DNA of 64,000 bases from Atrichornis clamosus (Eukaryota > Chordata > Aves > Passeriformes > Menuridae): contig WBMZ01003045.1 in the NCBI GenBank assembly GCA_013400975.1, positions 1 to 64,000 on the forward strand, written 5' to 3'. The notes under the pieces were generated by a model. It did not search any database. It was given only the letters and a program-made list of their open reading frames with translations, and was not told the origin of the DNA. A program made the position numbers and the translations under genes. Of this stretch, positions 13,701 to 26,600 are shown one piece after another. Each line of letters starts with the position of its first letter. Position 1 is the stretch's first letter.

Positions 13701-16700
13701 CAGTAAAAATGTTTGTATTTAAATATAAAGATATACATACATATAGAGAGAAAGAGTTCATATCGTGATCATTATGGTCTTAAGATCCTTAAGGTCTAGG
13801 AAGACTTTTATTTTTCTTTACTCCACTGATAAAATTCAGTGCACAATTAAGTACCCAGATAGAGAAATATTAATGGAGTGATGTTACTCTGGCCTGTTTG
13901 GAACTGTTTGGAATGCTGGGCATAGCCCCTCTCTAAACAGGAATGCAGAAAAAAACCCTGTAATTTTTCCACAACCTTTTATGGGGGCTTTTATATAAAT
14001 ATCTGCCCTTGGAAACAGGTTTTCAGTTTGAGAGGAAATTCCCTGGGCAACTTGTTTGGATGTAAATTACCACAGAAGAAAATATCTTTTAAGCTTTTAA
14101 ATTCCTTAATGTGTATGTAACACAAGAGATACAGCATAAAGGTGACAGAAAATTATTATGGGAAAATATTTTACATCAAAGATAAAGTTAACAGTTCCCT
14201 CACTTTGTTAAGATAAAAATCTTTTCTGTAAATAAACACTGATAGTAGCAAAATAGCATTTGGCACAGCTCCCTTTTCCTTGTTTTTGTGTGGTAGGAGA
14301 TTCTCTTTAAAATTAGAAGTTCTGGATGCAGACTGTGGGTTTACAGTAGCATAAAATCTCATTTACAGATAAACTGATCCATTGAGTCAGATAAATAAAT
14401 AAATAAATAAATAAATAAGCTTAGTTCTGTCCACATCAGTGTAATTACAGTCTGAATAAATGGACTATAAACTTGGGTTTCAGTCACAAAAGGATCAAAT
14501 TTCAAAAGAATTGAATAGGTCACCTACCAAATTCTTTTTTAAAATGTTGTCTCTTGATTTCAGCGCATTGGTTTGTACCTCTTCTTTGAATGTCTTTCCC
14601 TAAGAGATGTATACCTTGCCCCAGCATTATCTAAACGTGCCCTTTGATTACTGTCTTCTTTTACAAATTAAATCTGTGAACGTAATCTTTATTGTTTGAA
14701 ATTAGAAATAATTATGTAAGACTGAAAAGCATTGGAATTTTAAGTGCATATTAAGTTACAGAAGAAAAACCTGCTGATGACAAACTTTCATTGCATTATA
14801 TTTAAAAAAAAGAAAAAGAAAAAATATTTGAATCTTTGCATGTGGTTTTTAAATGGTTCAGTACTGATTTTTCATTTGTGTGCCTTCTAGCACCCAAAAA
14901 TAACAAACCAAAATGCTTGCCTAATAGATTAGAGAAAAACACAGTTTAGTTAAGGAAACAGATTCCAGTTTTAGGTTTCACAGACACTAGTCTAAACGAT
15001 AGGGAAAACCCATTTCTTTAAGGCCTCATTACTGCAGTTCTGGATTTCTTTTTGGTTAAAGGCTCGAATAGCAAGAAAGTAACTACACTGTGGTTCATCT
15101 GTGTAGTAACTGGTGAATGAGTGGAGATGGGTGGAGTTGTTTGAAAGCACTAAGAGGACTATTTCTTGGATTTGATTATCAACCCTAGAGCTGAATCATA
15201 ACACATCCAAACATTCAGAGGCTCTCTGTAATAGCAAAATAATGGTATCTTATGGAAATGAGTAACTGTTTCTTTACCATAATGGTCTGTTCACACTCAG
15301 GTTAAGTATTTTTTAACTCATTTAAAACAGGAACGCATCCTTTTGAAGGCACGTGGTAACGTTTTTCTCAATGAACAGCTGTGCTAGATTCAGACTCATG
15401 TATAAGGGAGAGTAAGTTACGTTTTGCTCTTCAGCCAGATCAAGGGCTCCACTGAAATAAAACAGCCTTGTACCAATACAAAGCCAGCATAAGGAAAAGG
15501 GGCTTCAGTTACAGTCTTTGAGATCTGCTGCAAGTAGGAGAATCTGATTCTTCTCTCAGGTGGCTTCTCCAGTGTCATTTAAATCTGTGCAACAAGAGGA
15601 CAATCCAGTGGCTTGTCCCCACTTTGAAGAGTAGCAATGATCACCTTGGTTTGTGGAACTGTGGAGAGTTTGAGTGCAAAAGGAAAGAATGGAAGGCACC
15701 TGGAGATGCCCTTCAGTCCATCTGTAGGGTTTTCTGCCTGTCTTTGCAAATAGTATTTTTAAAGCAATGGTGTTTTACTACTTGTGCTCTCTTGCACCCT
15801 GCCTGATCCAAGGGCCCCAGTGAGGACCCTGCTCTCTGTGAGCTGTGGTTCACCACGTCCAGCAGAGAGACCACTGCTCTCTCCTAAGGAAGGTGGATTT
15901 GCATTCCTTGCACTATGCACAGCTTATAGTCAATAAAGCCAGAGGAGAACGACTGCTACCATGAAATTGTCCTGTCTAAAACAAAAGGCCCCACCACCAC
16001 CTTACTGTGACATTTTTAAATACTGCAGTCCCAAAGTCCTCCAAGGACTGAGATGTCAATAATATTTTAGCAGTGACTGAAATATTTGCAACTACACTGA
16101 GAGCAGAATTTGNACTGTAGCAGTGACTGAAATATTTGCTTTATATAGTGGTGTTGGGGCCAGTGTTAACAGAATTCTGTAACTACACTGAGAGCAGAAT
16201 TTGTTTTTTTCTTTGATGCAAATACTTTAAAGAGTACTTAATCACATTTTGAACACTTACGAAGGTCTGTTGCCATTTGGCCAAAAGAGAGTACAGGAAA
16301 CAGAAAAGCACTCTGCTGACCTTAAAAGACAAACACCCAGAACTCTTCTTTCTTCAGAGAAATCAAGTGCAGGGCTTGATGCAATGGGAAACAGATGGAA
16401 AAAGGGCAAAGACAACCCAAACACAGACCAGAGTAAGTCACAGAGTCATGGAATGGTTTGGAAGGCACCTTAAAGACCATTCTGTTCCAACCCCTCTGCC
16501 ATGGGCAGGGACATGTTCCACTAGAACAGGTTGCTCCAAGCCTCCTGAAGTCCTGCCTCAGGAGCTGCTCACTTAAAAACAGGTCCTTCTACACTTCTAC
16601 ATCAGGGAAATCTACCACGGAAAAATTATCTCAAAAAGTTTTGAAAAGACACCTCAGCCAGGGTCTCAAGTGTGTAGGACCAACAACACTGAACAAAGCA

Positions 16701-19700
16701 CAGTGAACAGGGTCAGGGTTAAAATGTAGGATCTCCTGGGGCATGGTCGTCTGCTATGGGTTTGGTTTGGGAAAAGAGCTCTTTGTTTTTGGAACACAGC
16801 TTGGCCAATGCTTGGTGATAGGTCTTGTTCCTGACCCCTGGACTTCTAAGGCCCATTCTCAGAGGGCTCCAGCACACATTTGCAAAGTGTATGTTGATAC
16901 AGGTTTATCCTCTGCAGCTGGAACCACTGACCCCGTTAACAACTTCTGGACTGGTTGGTACAAGGAGGGTCTGGTGGTTTTGTTGCTCTTTTCACTTGGG
17001 CAGGTGTGGATATTATGTTACTTTGCACACCTCTGCAGCAGGGAGGGTCACAAATACCTCCCAGATGTATGTTCAAAGAGAGGAATCTGAAAATGTATCT
17101 GAACAATTTCTAGGGGAGTTTAAGTTCTTGCAGAGCAGTGCCAGCTCAGGGATACTGGAAAACACATTTTTCATGCATATGTTTTTTATTAAATACAGCT
17201 GTCAAAACAGAGCAGGGCTCATGTTCCTGAAAAGGTGCAGGGAAAAGAAGACAAATGGTTGGAATAAAGTAGGAATGTGCCTACTCTGCCTAGGCAAAAA
17301 TCACCACTTCTGTAAAGCCCTCAGGGCAACCTTTAAACTACCTGGCTGGGGGACTCGTGGCTGTGTAGCTGTGGGATTTGCCGTACAAACCCAACCAGCT
17401 CCCCAGGGAAGCCAGCACTTGCTGCACTCCTCCTGTGCCCAGACCGCTGGATGGGCACCAGCTCTGCACAAACTGCACCTTCCCGGGGCTGCAGAGGGAC
17501 CACAGCCAGGGAGACTGTCCTTACCAAATCCTTGCTCTCCCTGCCATGCTGCAGGTAATGGGTTCCAAGTGTGTTGGCAGTGAACTCACACCATCTACCG
17601 CAGTCTGATAACACCCACCTCTTAGCGTTTCACTGCAGCAGAATTATGGAGGTGAAAGCACGCGAGGCAAAACAAGGTTTTATTTTTCTGATGATAATTT
17701 TCCTCTTATTCCATAGATACAGATTCAGATTTTACCCTCTGATCCAAATGTGTGTTCTGAAGGTGTTCAGCTGAATTTACAACAGTGCAATAGCAGAATT
17801 TGGCTGTGATCTTCAGATGACAGCATCAGTTAACAGATTTGCTTATTTCTTTATAATGTATTATTTGGGTTTTCTACGAAGTTGCTGTTCAACAGGGATA
17901 ATAGTCTAAATACAATGCAGTTGTGTGGCAACAGTGTACCAGATAAATTAAGCTAACTCTGGGTAATATCACAAAAAAATATGTGTTTATAGCTTCATGC
18001 CAGTTTCTGACTAATGCTTTTGTTTGTTGCTATAGCAAACCACACATGAATCTGATAGCCAAAAGCATGTTTATGACTAACCTTAGCTCTCTGGGGATTG
18101 AAAATATGAAATAAAAAAAATCCCAAAACCACAACACACAATGTGAGGAGAACATGATAGGAAACACCTTTTTTGGCACGAGTTACTATGAACATTAAGA
18201 GAGAAGAACATCATATTAGGAAATAGGAACTGTGGGAATAACTGCCTTTAACCCACGGCGATTCAAATCAAGGTTTTACTTCACAAAGTGTCTGTGCAGG
18301 ACTAGAGAATGCTGCAGGAAGCCCTGGCTGCATGTTAAGAGATGAGTTTAGGCCTCTGAAGTCTTGAGAAGCTTTGTATCACACTTTAAAACACTCAGAC
18401 CACTTTACTTGAGATCATTTTTACACCGTGCCTTGACACCTAGGACACTGGTATTCACTTAATTAATTTCTATTACCATTTACACTTTGATAGTTTCCAA
18501 GAGCCTGTCCCAAGACTGACACCTCATTATGCTGTACAAATACACAATGGAGAACAACGCTGGCCCCAAAAGGCCTTTCTGTCAAACTAACAGAGCGAGC
18601 CAAAGTGGGAGGGGGGCAGGCAGAGAGAGAGAAAGAGAGAGGTGATGTGACTGCATTACCCACCCAGCCAGAGGCTGAACCCAGGTGTCTTGCACCCCAG
18701 TTCAATTGACTGATTCAAGTTGCCAAATATGCTACTGTGGGAAGAAGAATACATTATGTACCCTGCAGAGGAGAGAAAATGAATACAGTTAAAGTGAGAC
18801 CTAAACTAGGACAGCTTACAACAAAGCTACATCACAAACTGTATAGTACTTACTCTTAACAACCTTTTTCCTTCATAGGTTAAAAAAACTAAAGAGGAAT
18901 ATAGTTGTAGAGTGTATAGATCAGATTAGTTTCTACCAATGTTTTCTATTGATATGAATCACTCTGGCTCTAGACTGCATATTACATCTTTATTCACAGA
19001 TTTGTACTGTGCATAAAGGCACATGATTATCACAATTCCTGGCAAGTTCTTCCATCATCTGTATGATACTCAACAGAGTCTTGAGTTCATGTACAACTTT
19101 GTGGAGAAGTAGGTCTGCCCAAGATCTCACGTTCCAGATATTTTCCAAGGGGTTTCATGAAGACATCTTGACCCCTCAGTAGGATCACCATGACACAGCC
19201 ATAAAGAGAAGCTTACAAAAATCAGTATGACTCACATGATACCTGCTGGTCATTTAGTGCCACAGGATCAAATCTTGAAGCATTGAGATTTCATTCTGTG
19301 CTTACTCAAGCAAGACATCCACTGGCCTCAATGAAACTGATACATGGCATGTTACACTGCATTCATCCTTTAATTCACACTGTGATGTGAATTCACACTG
19401 CTGAGGGCAGCTTTGATTTCATCTCGTGATTTCATCCAGCAGAGCACACATCACTGCTCACAGCAGTCACACCTGCATCCTTGTAAGAGTCAATACATTC
19501 ATGCAAGCATTTTGTAAATTAGCCATGAGCTCCACTGATGTATACAGCAAGTAGCATTAAGATATCAGTGTTGTATAAAATGAGAAACAAAGGCAAGTAA
19601 GAGGCAGAAAATTTCCAGCTATAGCCTAAGTACCACTGCTGGACAACAGAGCTGGTGGCACACAGACGGCCATATATGACTCCCTCTTTGCTTTCACATG

Positions 19701-20611
19701 CTTTTTCAGTTCTTCACATTTGGCCAGAAAAGCATCTTACGAAAAAAGAAACAAAAGTTGCCAGGCTTCTTTCCTCCACACTGAGAACCTGAAAACAGCT
19801 TTGAGTTCAGGAAACAGAATACAGGGATCATTTCAAAATAGCTACCTCATTCCCTGTGATTTAGCCCAAAAGCAATTGCTCTTCCCTGGGAGTGCTGTAG
19901 AAAATGAAAGAAGAGATTACAGGTAGAGGTTGCCAACCCACCTTCAGCTCCAAATTACTTTCTGATGGGTGGTAGAAGGCACTGGTTAGTAGTACTTACG
20001 GATACATGTTTATGCAGGCGTGGTGCTAATACTTAATGACATCTTTCTCTTTGGGCTCTCAAAGGCACAGCTACCCCTTGCACCCCCCGGGGTATCTGTC
20101 ACCCAGACTGCACTGCCTGGCACGGAGAATCTGCCAGCTTGGCAACTGCAGCTTCTTGGTCACGGCCACCAAGCAAGTCCCTGCACCTGCCCAAAGCACC
20201 ATGTGAAACCGGACGAGCTCTCCCCACCTTGCAAGAAAATAAGACAGCAAAGGGAAAAAAATGACTTGCTCAAAGTCACAAAGCAAGTTGGCAGCAGAGC
20301 CAGCAGTAAATACAACCCAGATGTCCTGGATTCCACCTCCTCCCTGCACCATGCTGCCTCTCTTAGCTCAATGCTGGAAGGAAATGTTTTACATTTACTC
20401 ATCCCTCCTTTTCCTTTGTCAATAGAAATTAAAGTAAGCATCTGACTGCCTAAGCCTTGAATACTCTGATGGTTTCCAAGGCTTGCAGTAAAGTCAGCCA
20501 ACATTTCTATTGAATCCAGCCCTAATGGACAACTAAAAGTGATTTCTTTGCCAAGTAGCCTATCAGTGCAAAACCTATTTAAGGACATACTACTTTCATA
20601 TAGATATGCAT

Positions 20612-20647
<36 letters not shown>

Positions 20648-23600
20648 ATGACTTTGTAAAGAACCACTAATTACAAAAAACCAATTTTTGTAACTGCGTG
20701 TTTTGGCTGGGGTAGAGTTAATTTTTTTTCATAGTAGCTGGTACGGGGCTGTGTTTTGGATTTGTGCTGGAAACAGTGTTGATAATTCAGGGATGTTTTT
20801 GTTATTGCTGAGCAGTGCTTCCACAGGCTTCAAGGGGTTTTTTTGCTCCTCACACCACCCCACCATTGAGCAGGCTGGGGGTGCACAAGGAGCTGGGAGG
20901 GGACACAGCTGGACAGCTGACCCCAACTGACCCAAAAGATATTCTGGACCATATGGCATCTGCTCAGCATGTAAAGCTGGGGGAAGAAGAAGCAGGGGGA
21001 GGACACATTCAGAGTCATGGCGTTTGTCTTGCCCAGTCACCGTGATGGAGTCCTGATTTCCTGAGGACACCTGAACACCTGCCTGCCAATGGGAAGTAGT
21101 GATCTGATTTCTTGTTCTGCTTTGCTTGCATGTGCAGCTTTTGTTTTACCTATTAAACTGTTCTTATCTCAGCCCACAAGTTTTTTCACTGTTTCTCTTC
21201 CATTTCTCTCCCCATCCCACCGAGGGTTATACCATGACAACAACTCAACCAACAGTTGTTGTAGATTGATCTACTATTATAATAAAATAAAATAAAATAA
21301 AATAAAATAAAATACTACATCATGATTTTTGTAAGTACAGATTTGAAAAAACCTCTATACCTTTTTACTTTGTTGAAAGGTAGGAAGGTCTGTCGGGATA
21401 TTTCTTTCACTGAACCCACTCAGGTCTGCCAAAAGACTGATAGCTAATTAACATCAATTTTCCATCAATTTATTTTGTGAAGGGAATGTCTTGCTCATTA
21501 AGCTGTCTATGGTGTCTGTGTGGTGGGCCATGCCCATATATTTTCCAAAAGCAATGTAAATCTCACTTCCATGGAATAGATAACGTCCTGGCAGCAATAT
21601 ATCCTTACTGCTGTAAGCCCAAGGTAATTCCATGCCTCCAAGCAGTTAAACACTTTCTTACCTGCCTGGTTTTTCACCCTCAAGGTGAATGCCATTCCAT
21701 TTTTCCTACCTGTCATCATACAAATCCAGCTGGGATTGTAGGTGTTGTGCTGCTGTCGCTATAACTCCACTGCCAGTGTGCTGCTCTGCCCACCGAAGGT
21801 ACTTCAGGGGAGCTGGACAGAAGTTCAAAAGAAATGCAGCATTTCGTGTTGTATCCTCCTCTCCCTCAGATACTCGAGGGGCATGACAGTGGGAACAAGA
21901 ACTTTAGCGGCTGCAGGTTGCCAAAAACACTTAACTCCCGCATTTTTATTGACTAGAAAACAAATGTACTCCAGATTTTGCATTCAGGTCTCCTGTCAGA
22001 GGCCTCTGCTCTTCTGCAGAACAGCAGCTGGAGATCTCACACATGGCAAGGTCGCAGTGCTCATGCTCTTATGGATGCTTTTGTGTGCCTCCACCAAGAG
22101 CACTTTGCATGAACCCACGTGCTGGATAACTGCATCCACAGCTCTGCTCCAGTCAACAGGGCTTTAGTATGACTGAGATTTTCTGAGATCTTCTAGACAA
22201 TGAAACAGACAAAAATGCAGCCCAAAAATGCCTTCCTTCTTTCTCTGTAGAAACGTTTCCACTATTTCCTCATTACTGTCACCTCCATTTTGCTCAACTT
22301 GCTTGACACAAAGCTTCTAAATCCTCCAAGGCACACCTGGGCAGGAGACTATACATCACTTAACACAGTGGGGACCTTCACCTGCCCTCAGACTACAGCA
22401 ACAATAAGTGACAAGAATAGGTCTTGACGAACATGGCTGGGTTGTGCCATTTTTGTGCAACAATAGTTAAGTGTGACAGATTTGAGCCTGCATTCATGCC
22501 AGAGACACGGCTGTCTGCAAAGTCTCTGCGCAGAAGGAAGCTCTCACTCCTGCTCCTCAGAGCAGCCAGGTCAAGGACATTGCTCCTTGCTGCAATCTGT
22601 CAGTGACAATTTAGCAAGCCCCAGCTCCCTTCCCCTGAATGTGTAGGCTCTGGCCAGCCTTGCCCCTGGTTCCAAGTGTGTCCGAGAGCCAAAACCTTAT
22701 CGCAGTCCATCTCTGTCTCCTCCCAAGAGCAGAGTTAGTGGAGGAGTTGGCGTGGTCTGTTTGTGCTGGTATGACAGCCAGCTCCTGTTTTGGACTAGAG
22801 GATGATGGTTTTCCCTCCCTCTACGTCCCTTACTGGGCATTTGAAAGAGGGGCATTTGTGGGGAGGGGGAACATTCATGATGGGTTTTTATACCTCTTTT
22901 GCCCTCCCTTTGCTCTGGTGCAAATGAAGGCCCCTGGCCCATGGGCTGTATCTGTGTGCGCTGTCCAGCCCAGGCCATGAAACAACAGTGTGATAGTGGA
23001 GAGGTGTTTGTGCAGCACCTGAGCTTACCTGCAGTTCCCCACACAGAGGACTGCTGGCAGAGGACCAGATTTCAGTGCATGTCACAACCTGGAGGAACAC
23101 TGCAAAAGCTCCGCTTCCCTATCAAACACCAGGGTGGAGATCTGCTGACTCCAGTCCCCATCTTTCAAAGCAGGGCAGGGACTGAACCAGCAACACGCCC
23201 TAGATTCAAAGGAGGGCAAATATATTAATAAATCACAGCTGAGAACGGCGGGGACAGTGGTTAGCAGAAACACCCCAAACATCCCAACCACTGCGAGGAC
23301 TGTGGTGCCTCTCACTGCTGGTGTGCAACATGGCTCAGAGGCACCAGTGCCTGATGCAACATCTACAAGGTGTTTTCCCTGGGCTGGAAAATGCTGTGGT
23401 TGCCCACAGGGGCAAGGAGGGAGTTTTGCTGCATGAGATTGTCTCACTCACACTGGTTTTCACTGGTTTTCACTGTGTGTGGCCCTGCGGGCAGCTCTCT
23501 CAGTGTCCTTGAAAAATAATCCAAAATCACTGGTTTTCTTCCCATGCCATTTGCTTCTGTGCCTGCCCTGGGGTTGTCTTTGACTCCATCACTGTATCCC

Positions 23601-26600
23601 GAGGGTTTGCAGGCACCTTCAGGCAGCCTTGCTGAGGGGTGTGCTGTGGGCTCCCCTGCTCCCATACCTGTTTGCCAAGGTATCCTCCCTCAACACCGTC
23701 TCTGCCAAGCAGACTCATCCCAGCACACCAGCCTGGAAAGGACTTCAAGGTGGCCCCATCACAATCTTCCTTCATGGGTGCTGTGCGAATTTAAACTTTT
23801 CTTTGGAAAAAAGCTCTAGAAACTGAAAATAAAGAGATCGGATATTTTCTACAGGTTTTCCTACCCAATCCATGCCATCAGCTGTGGTCCACATCCAACA
23901 AGTTGATCTGACTCAGGTACTTCAGCCCCTCTGTTCCAGAGCACCTGCGGTGCTGAGTGCCCCCAACACCCCTGCCAGCATCGCGCTGGGCACCACTTGC
24001 CTGCCTGCAAACACCCAACCTGCCAAGCCATCCGCCATCTGCTCTGCCATCTGCCTGCCACAGCCTTCCCTGCCGCTGCACCATGCTCTGTTCTCCTGGA
24101 AAAGCCACAGTTCTATGCTGAAACAGAGGGAGGGACGGCAGCACTTTTTTAATCAAGAGAGAGAGGCAGTTCTGAATTTGAGTGACAACATGCTGCAGAG
24201 CCCATAGGTTGGCTGGGACATCATCTCGCCAGGCACTGACTGATGGACAGTAAATGCTGCTGACACATGTCCCTGTTCATGCTGGCCACAGAATGACAAA
24301 ACACTGCTGCCCTCCAAGCAACGTTTGTGCTACCTGATTCACCCTACCTACCACTGCTGAGATCCTGCCAGTCTGGGATGTTGTGTTTTCCAATACCCTC
24401 TGAGCATCCCTGAACACGGATACCTCACAGATCCACACACCCTCTGTGTTCCCAGGCCCGCTGTGCTCAGCAGCAGCAGGAGGGGAACGATGGTCCAGGT
24501 CTCTGGGAGGGGTCCCTTGGTCTAGGGCTGGCCACGTGGTCGGGATGTGAGCAGGTTCTGCAGGACTGGGGCTGTTTATCCACGGTAGAAAAGCAGACAA
24601 AGGGAGAGAAGGAGGGGGAAGCGCTGGGCAGAGCTCCCAGGAAAATGTGCTGTGGACAGTTTGCATGGGCTCCTCAGAGACTCCTGATGGCTGTTCTGAT
24701 CTCCTCACCATGAGACCCAGGGATGATTTGTTGTCACATGCAGTGAGCACACTGTTTTCTTTCTAAGAAAAAAGCCGGTATATTTAGGAGAGATTACACT
24801 CATGCTTGAGCTTATCTGCAAGTGCTAGGCTTATTCTCCGGGCTTTAAGGTTTATTTAGACTAAATAAGGTTTATATATTTGGTTGGTGAAGCATGCAAT
24901 GTATACACTATAATTATGTAGTTAATGCACTAATCTCTGTGATGAGCTTTCCTGGCACTGCCCAGTACAGTTATCCAAAAGCTTCTTTTTAATCTCTGAG
25001 GAAGGATGATTTTAAGAAGAAAAACATGATTTCTCCTGCTATCTCTATCCAAACCCTTTCATTCACAGACTGCTTTTAGACTGACTGAAGCAGTGGTTAA
25101 ATCCACTGTGAACATATAATCCAAATACAGATGTAAGATCACAGTGCCATTACTAAATTTATTCCTTTCATAGGCGTTCTGTGGGGGTCCTGCCTCCATC
25201 CAGCTCTCTAGGTCACTGGAATGTCCCCTCATAAATATCCATCTGTGAAATAACTTTCTAAGACTGTTTCACACCACTTACATAGTCAATCATTTTCTAC
25301 TTGGAGGCATTCTCCAGAAAAGGAGACTGATAGCAGAGCCTAAGCACATATTACCCATCGCTGTTCATAGGAAGCCTGAGTAGCAAGTTGGCATCACAAG
25401 TGCACACATCACTGCCTTTGCAGCCATCCATCCCCACGAACACAAGTGCTGCATGCAGTGATTCTCATGTGAAAACACCCAGTTTGCCTCCAAAATGGGC
25501 TCTTACTCGCTCTTTAGGCACTGAGTTGGCTGAGCTATTCATTGTGCAAACAATTTTTTTCTCATAATCAAGCCCATTATGCGAAAAAGTCAACCTTAAG
25601 GAGTGTGAGGACACAGTTCATATAAAAATCAATGCAACCTTTCACTGAAGCATAAATCAGATCAGCTCTGACATATATGAAAATATTTGGGGAATGTTTA
25701 ATGACATTTTTGTGTTCTTGTAAATTATTTGCTTTCAGTTGATTTTATAAGCAGGAATAGGGGAAGCTCAGCTCACATCAGGAAACATAAGCAATTGAAA
25801 CCATTAACTTTCTCATGATAGTTTCACAGATCTTCATCTCATACACCTTCCAATAAACCCACACACACAGAATCACTGAATCATCAAATTTGGAAAAGAC
25901 CTCCAAGATCATCAACTCCAACCTTTGACCTAATACCATCGTGCCTACTTCTCTAGCAAATAAAAAGAAAAAAAACCCCAATCCAATCTTTTGGATGCTT
26001 ATCTGATCTGAGGGAGAGCTGGCAACTACTTTGAGGTTCACCAAAAGCTGATTTCTAACTAATTTTCAAAATAGCAATACCTAATTCTACTCAGACATTT
26101 TCCCCCATCAGAACACAATGCAAACATCAGTTAAAGCCATTCCTGCTGTGTAGAAAAGTTACTATTCCATTTGCTACCAAACTCTAATAATTTTTGCTCT
26201 TTCATGAATGTCCTTTGAATTTCTTCTTCAGGCTAAAATTCCCATTTTGGAATTCACTTCTCCAAGCAATAGTGCTAAGGAAAGTTCTTTGGATTAAAAA
26301 GACAATGACATGAGGCAAGGGAAAGAAAAGTTTCTGCACGTATTTATTTGAGGGAGAAGTAGAGCATTGTGCCTGGCCGACAGTCAAAGATCTGGAAGCT
26401 GGGGCAAACCACAGAGCAAGTAATGGAGACCACTGGAAACCTGAATGCCATTAGCTTCCTAGGACTGCTGTAGAGTATGGGAATCTTAAGAAAAGTGGGG
26501 ATGCGTGGACTAATAAAATGTGTGAGCTTTCAGGATTCACTGTAAGGTGGAATATTTTATATCCATACGACTTTATGAGATTATTTAGCTGGGACTTGTA

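Noticed and set aside
16825..17583. 252-codon plus-strand frame in intron 1
   Set aside because: No recognisable domain or conserved motif, mixed composition, no paired splice signals, and overlapped by comparable frames on the opposite strand.
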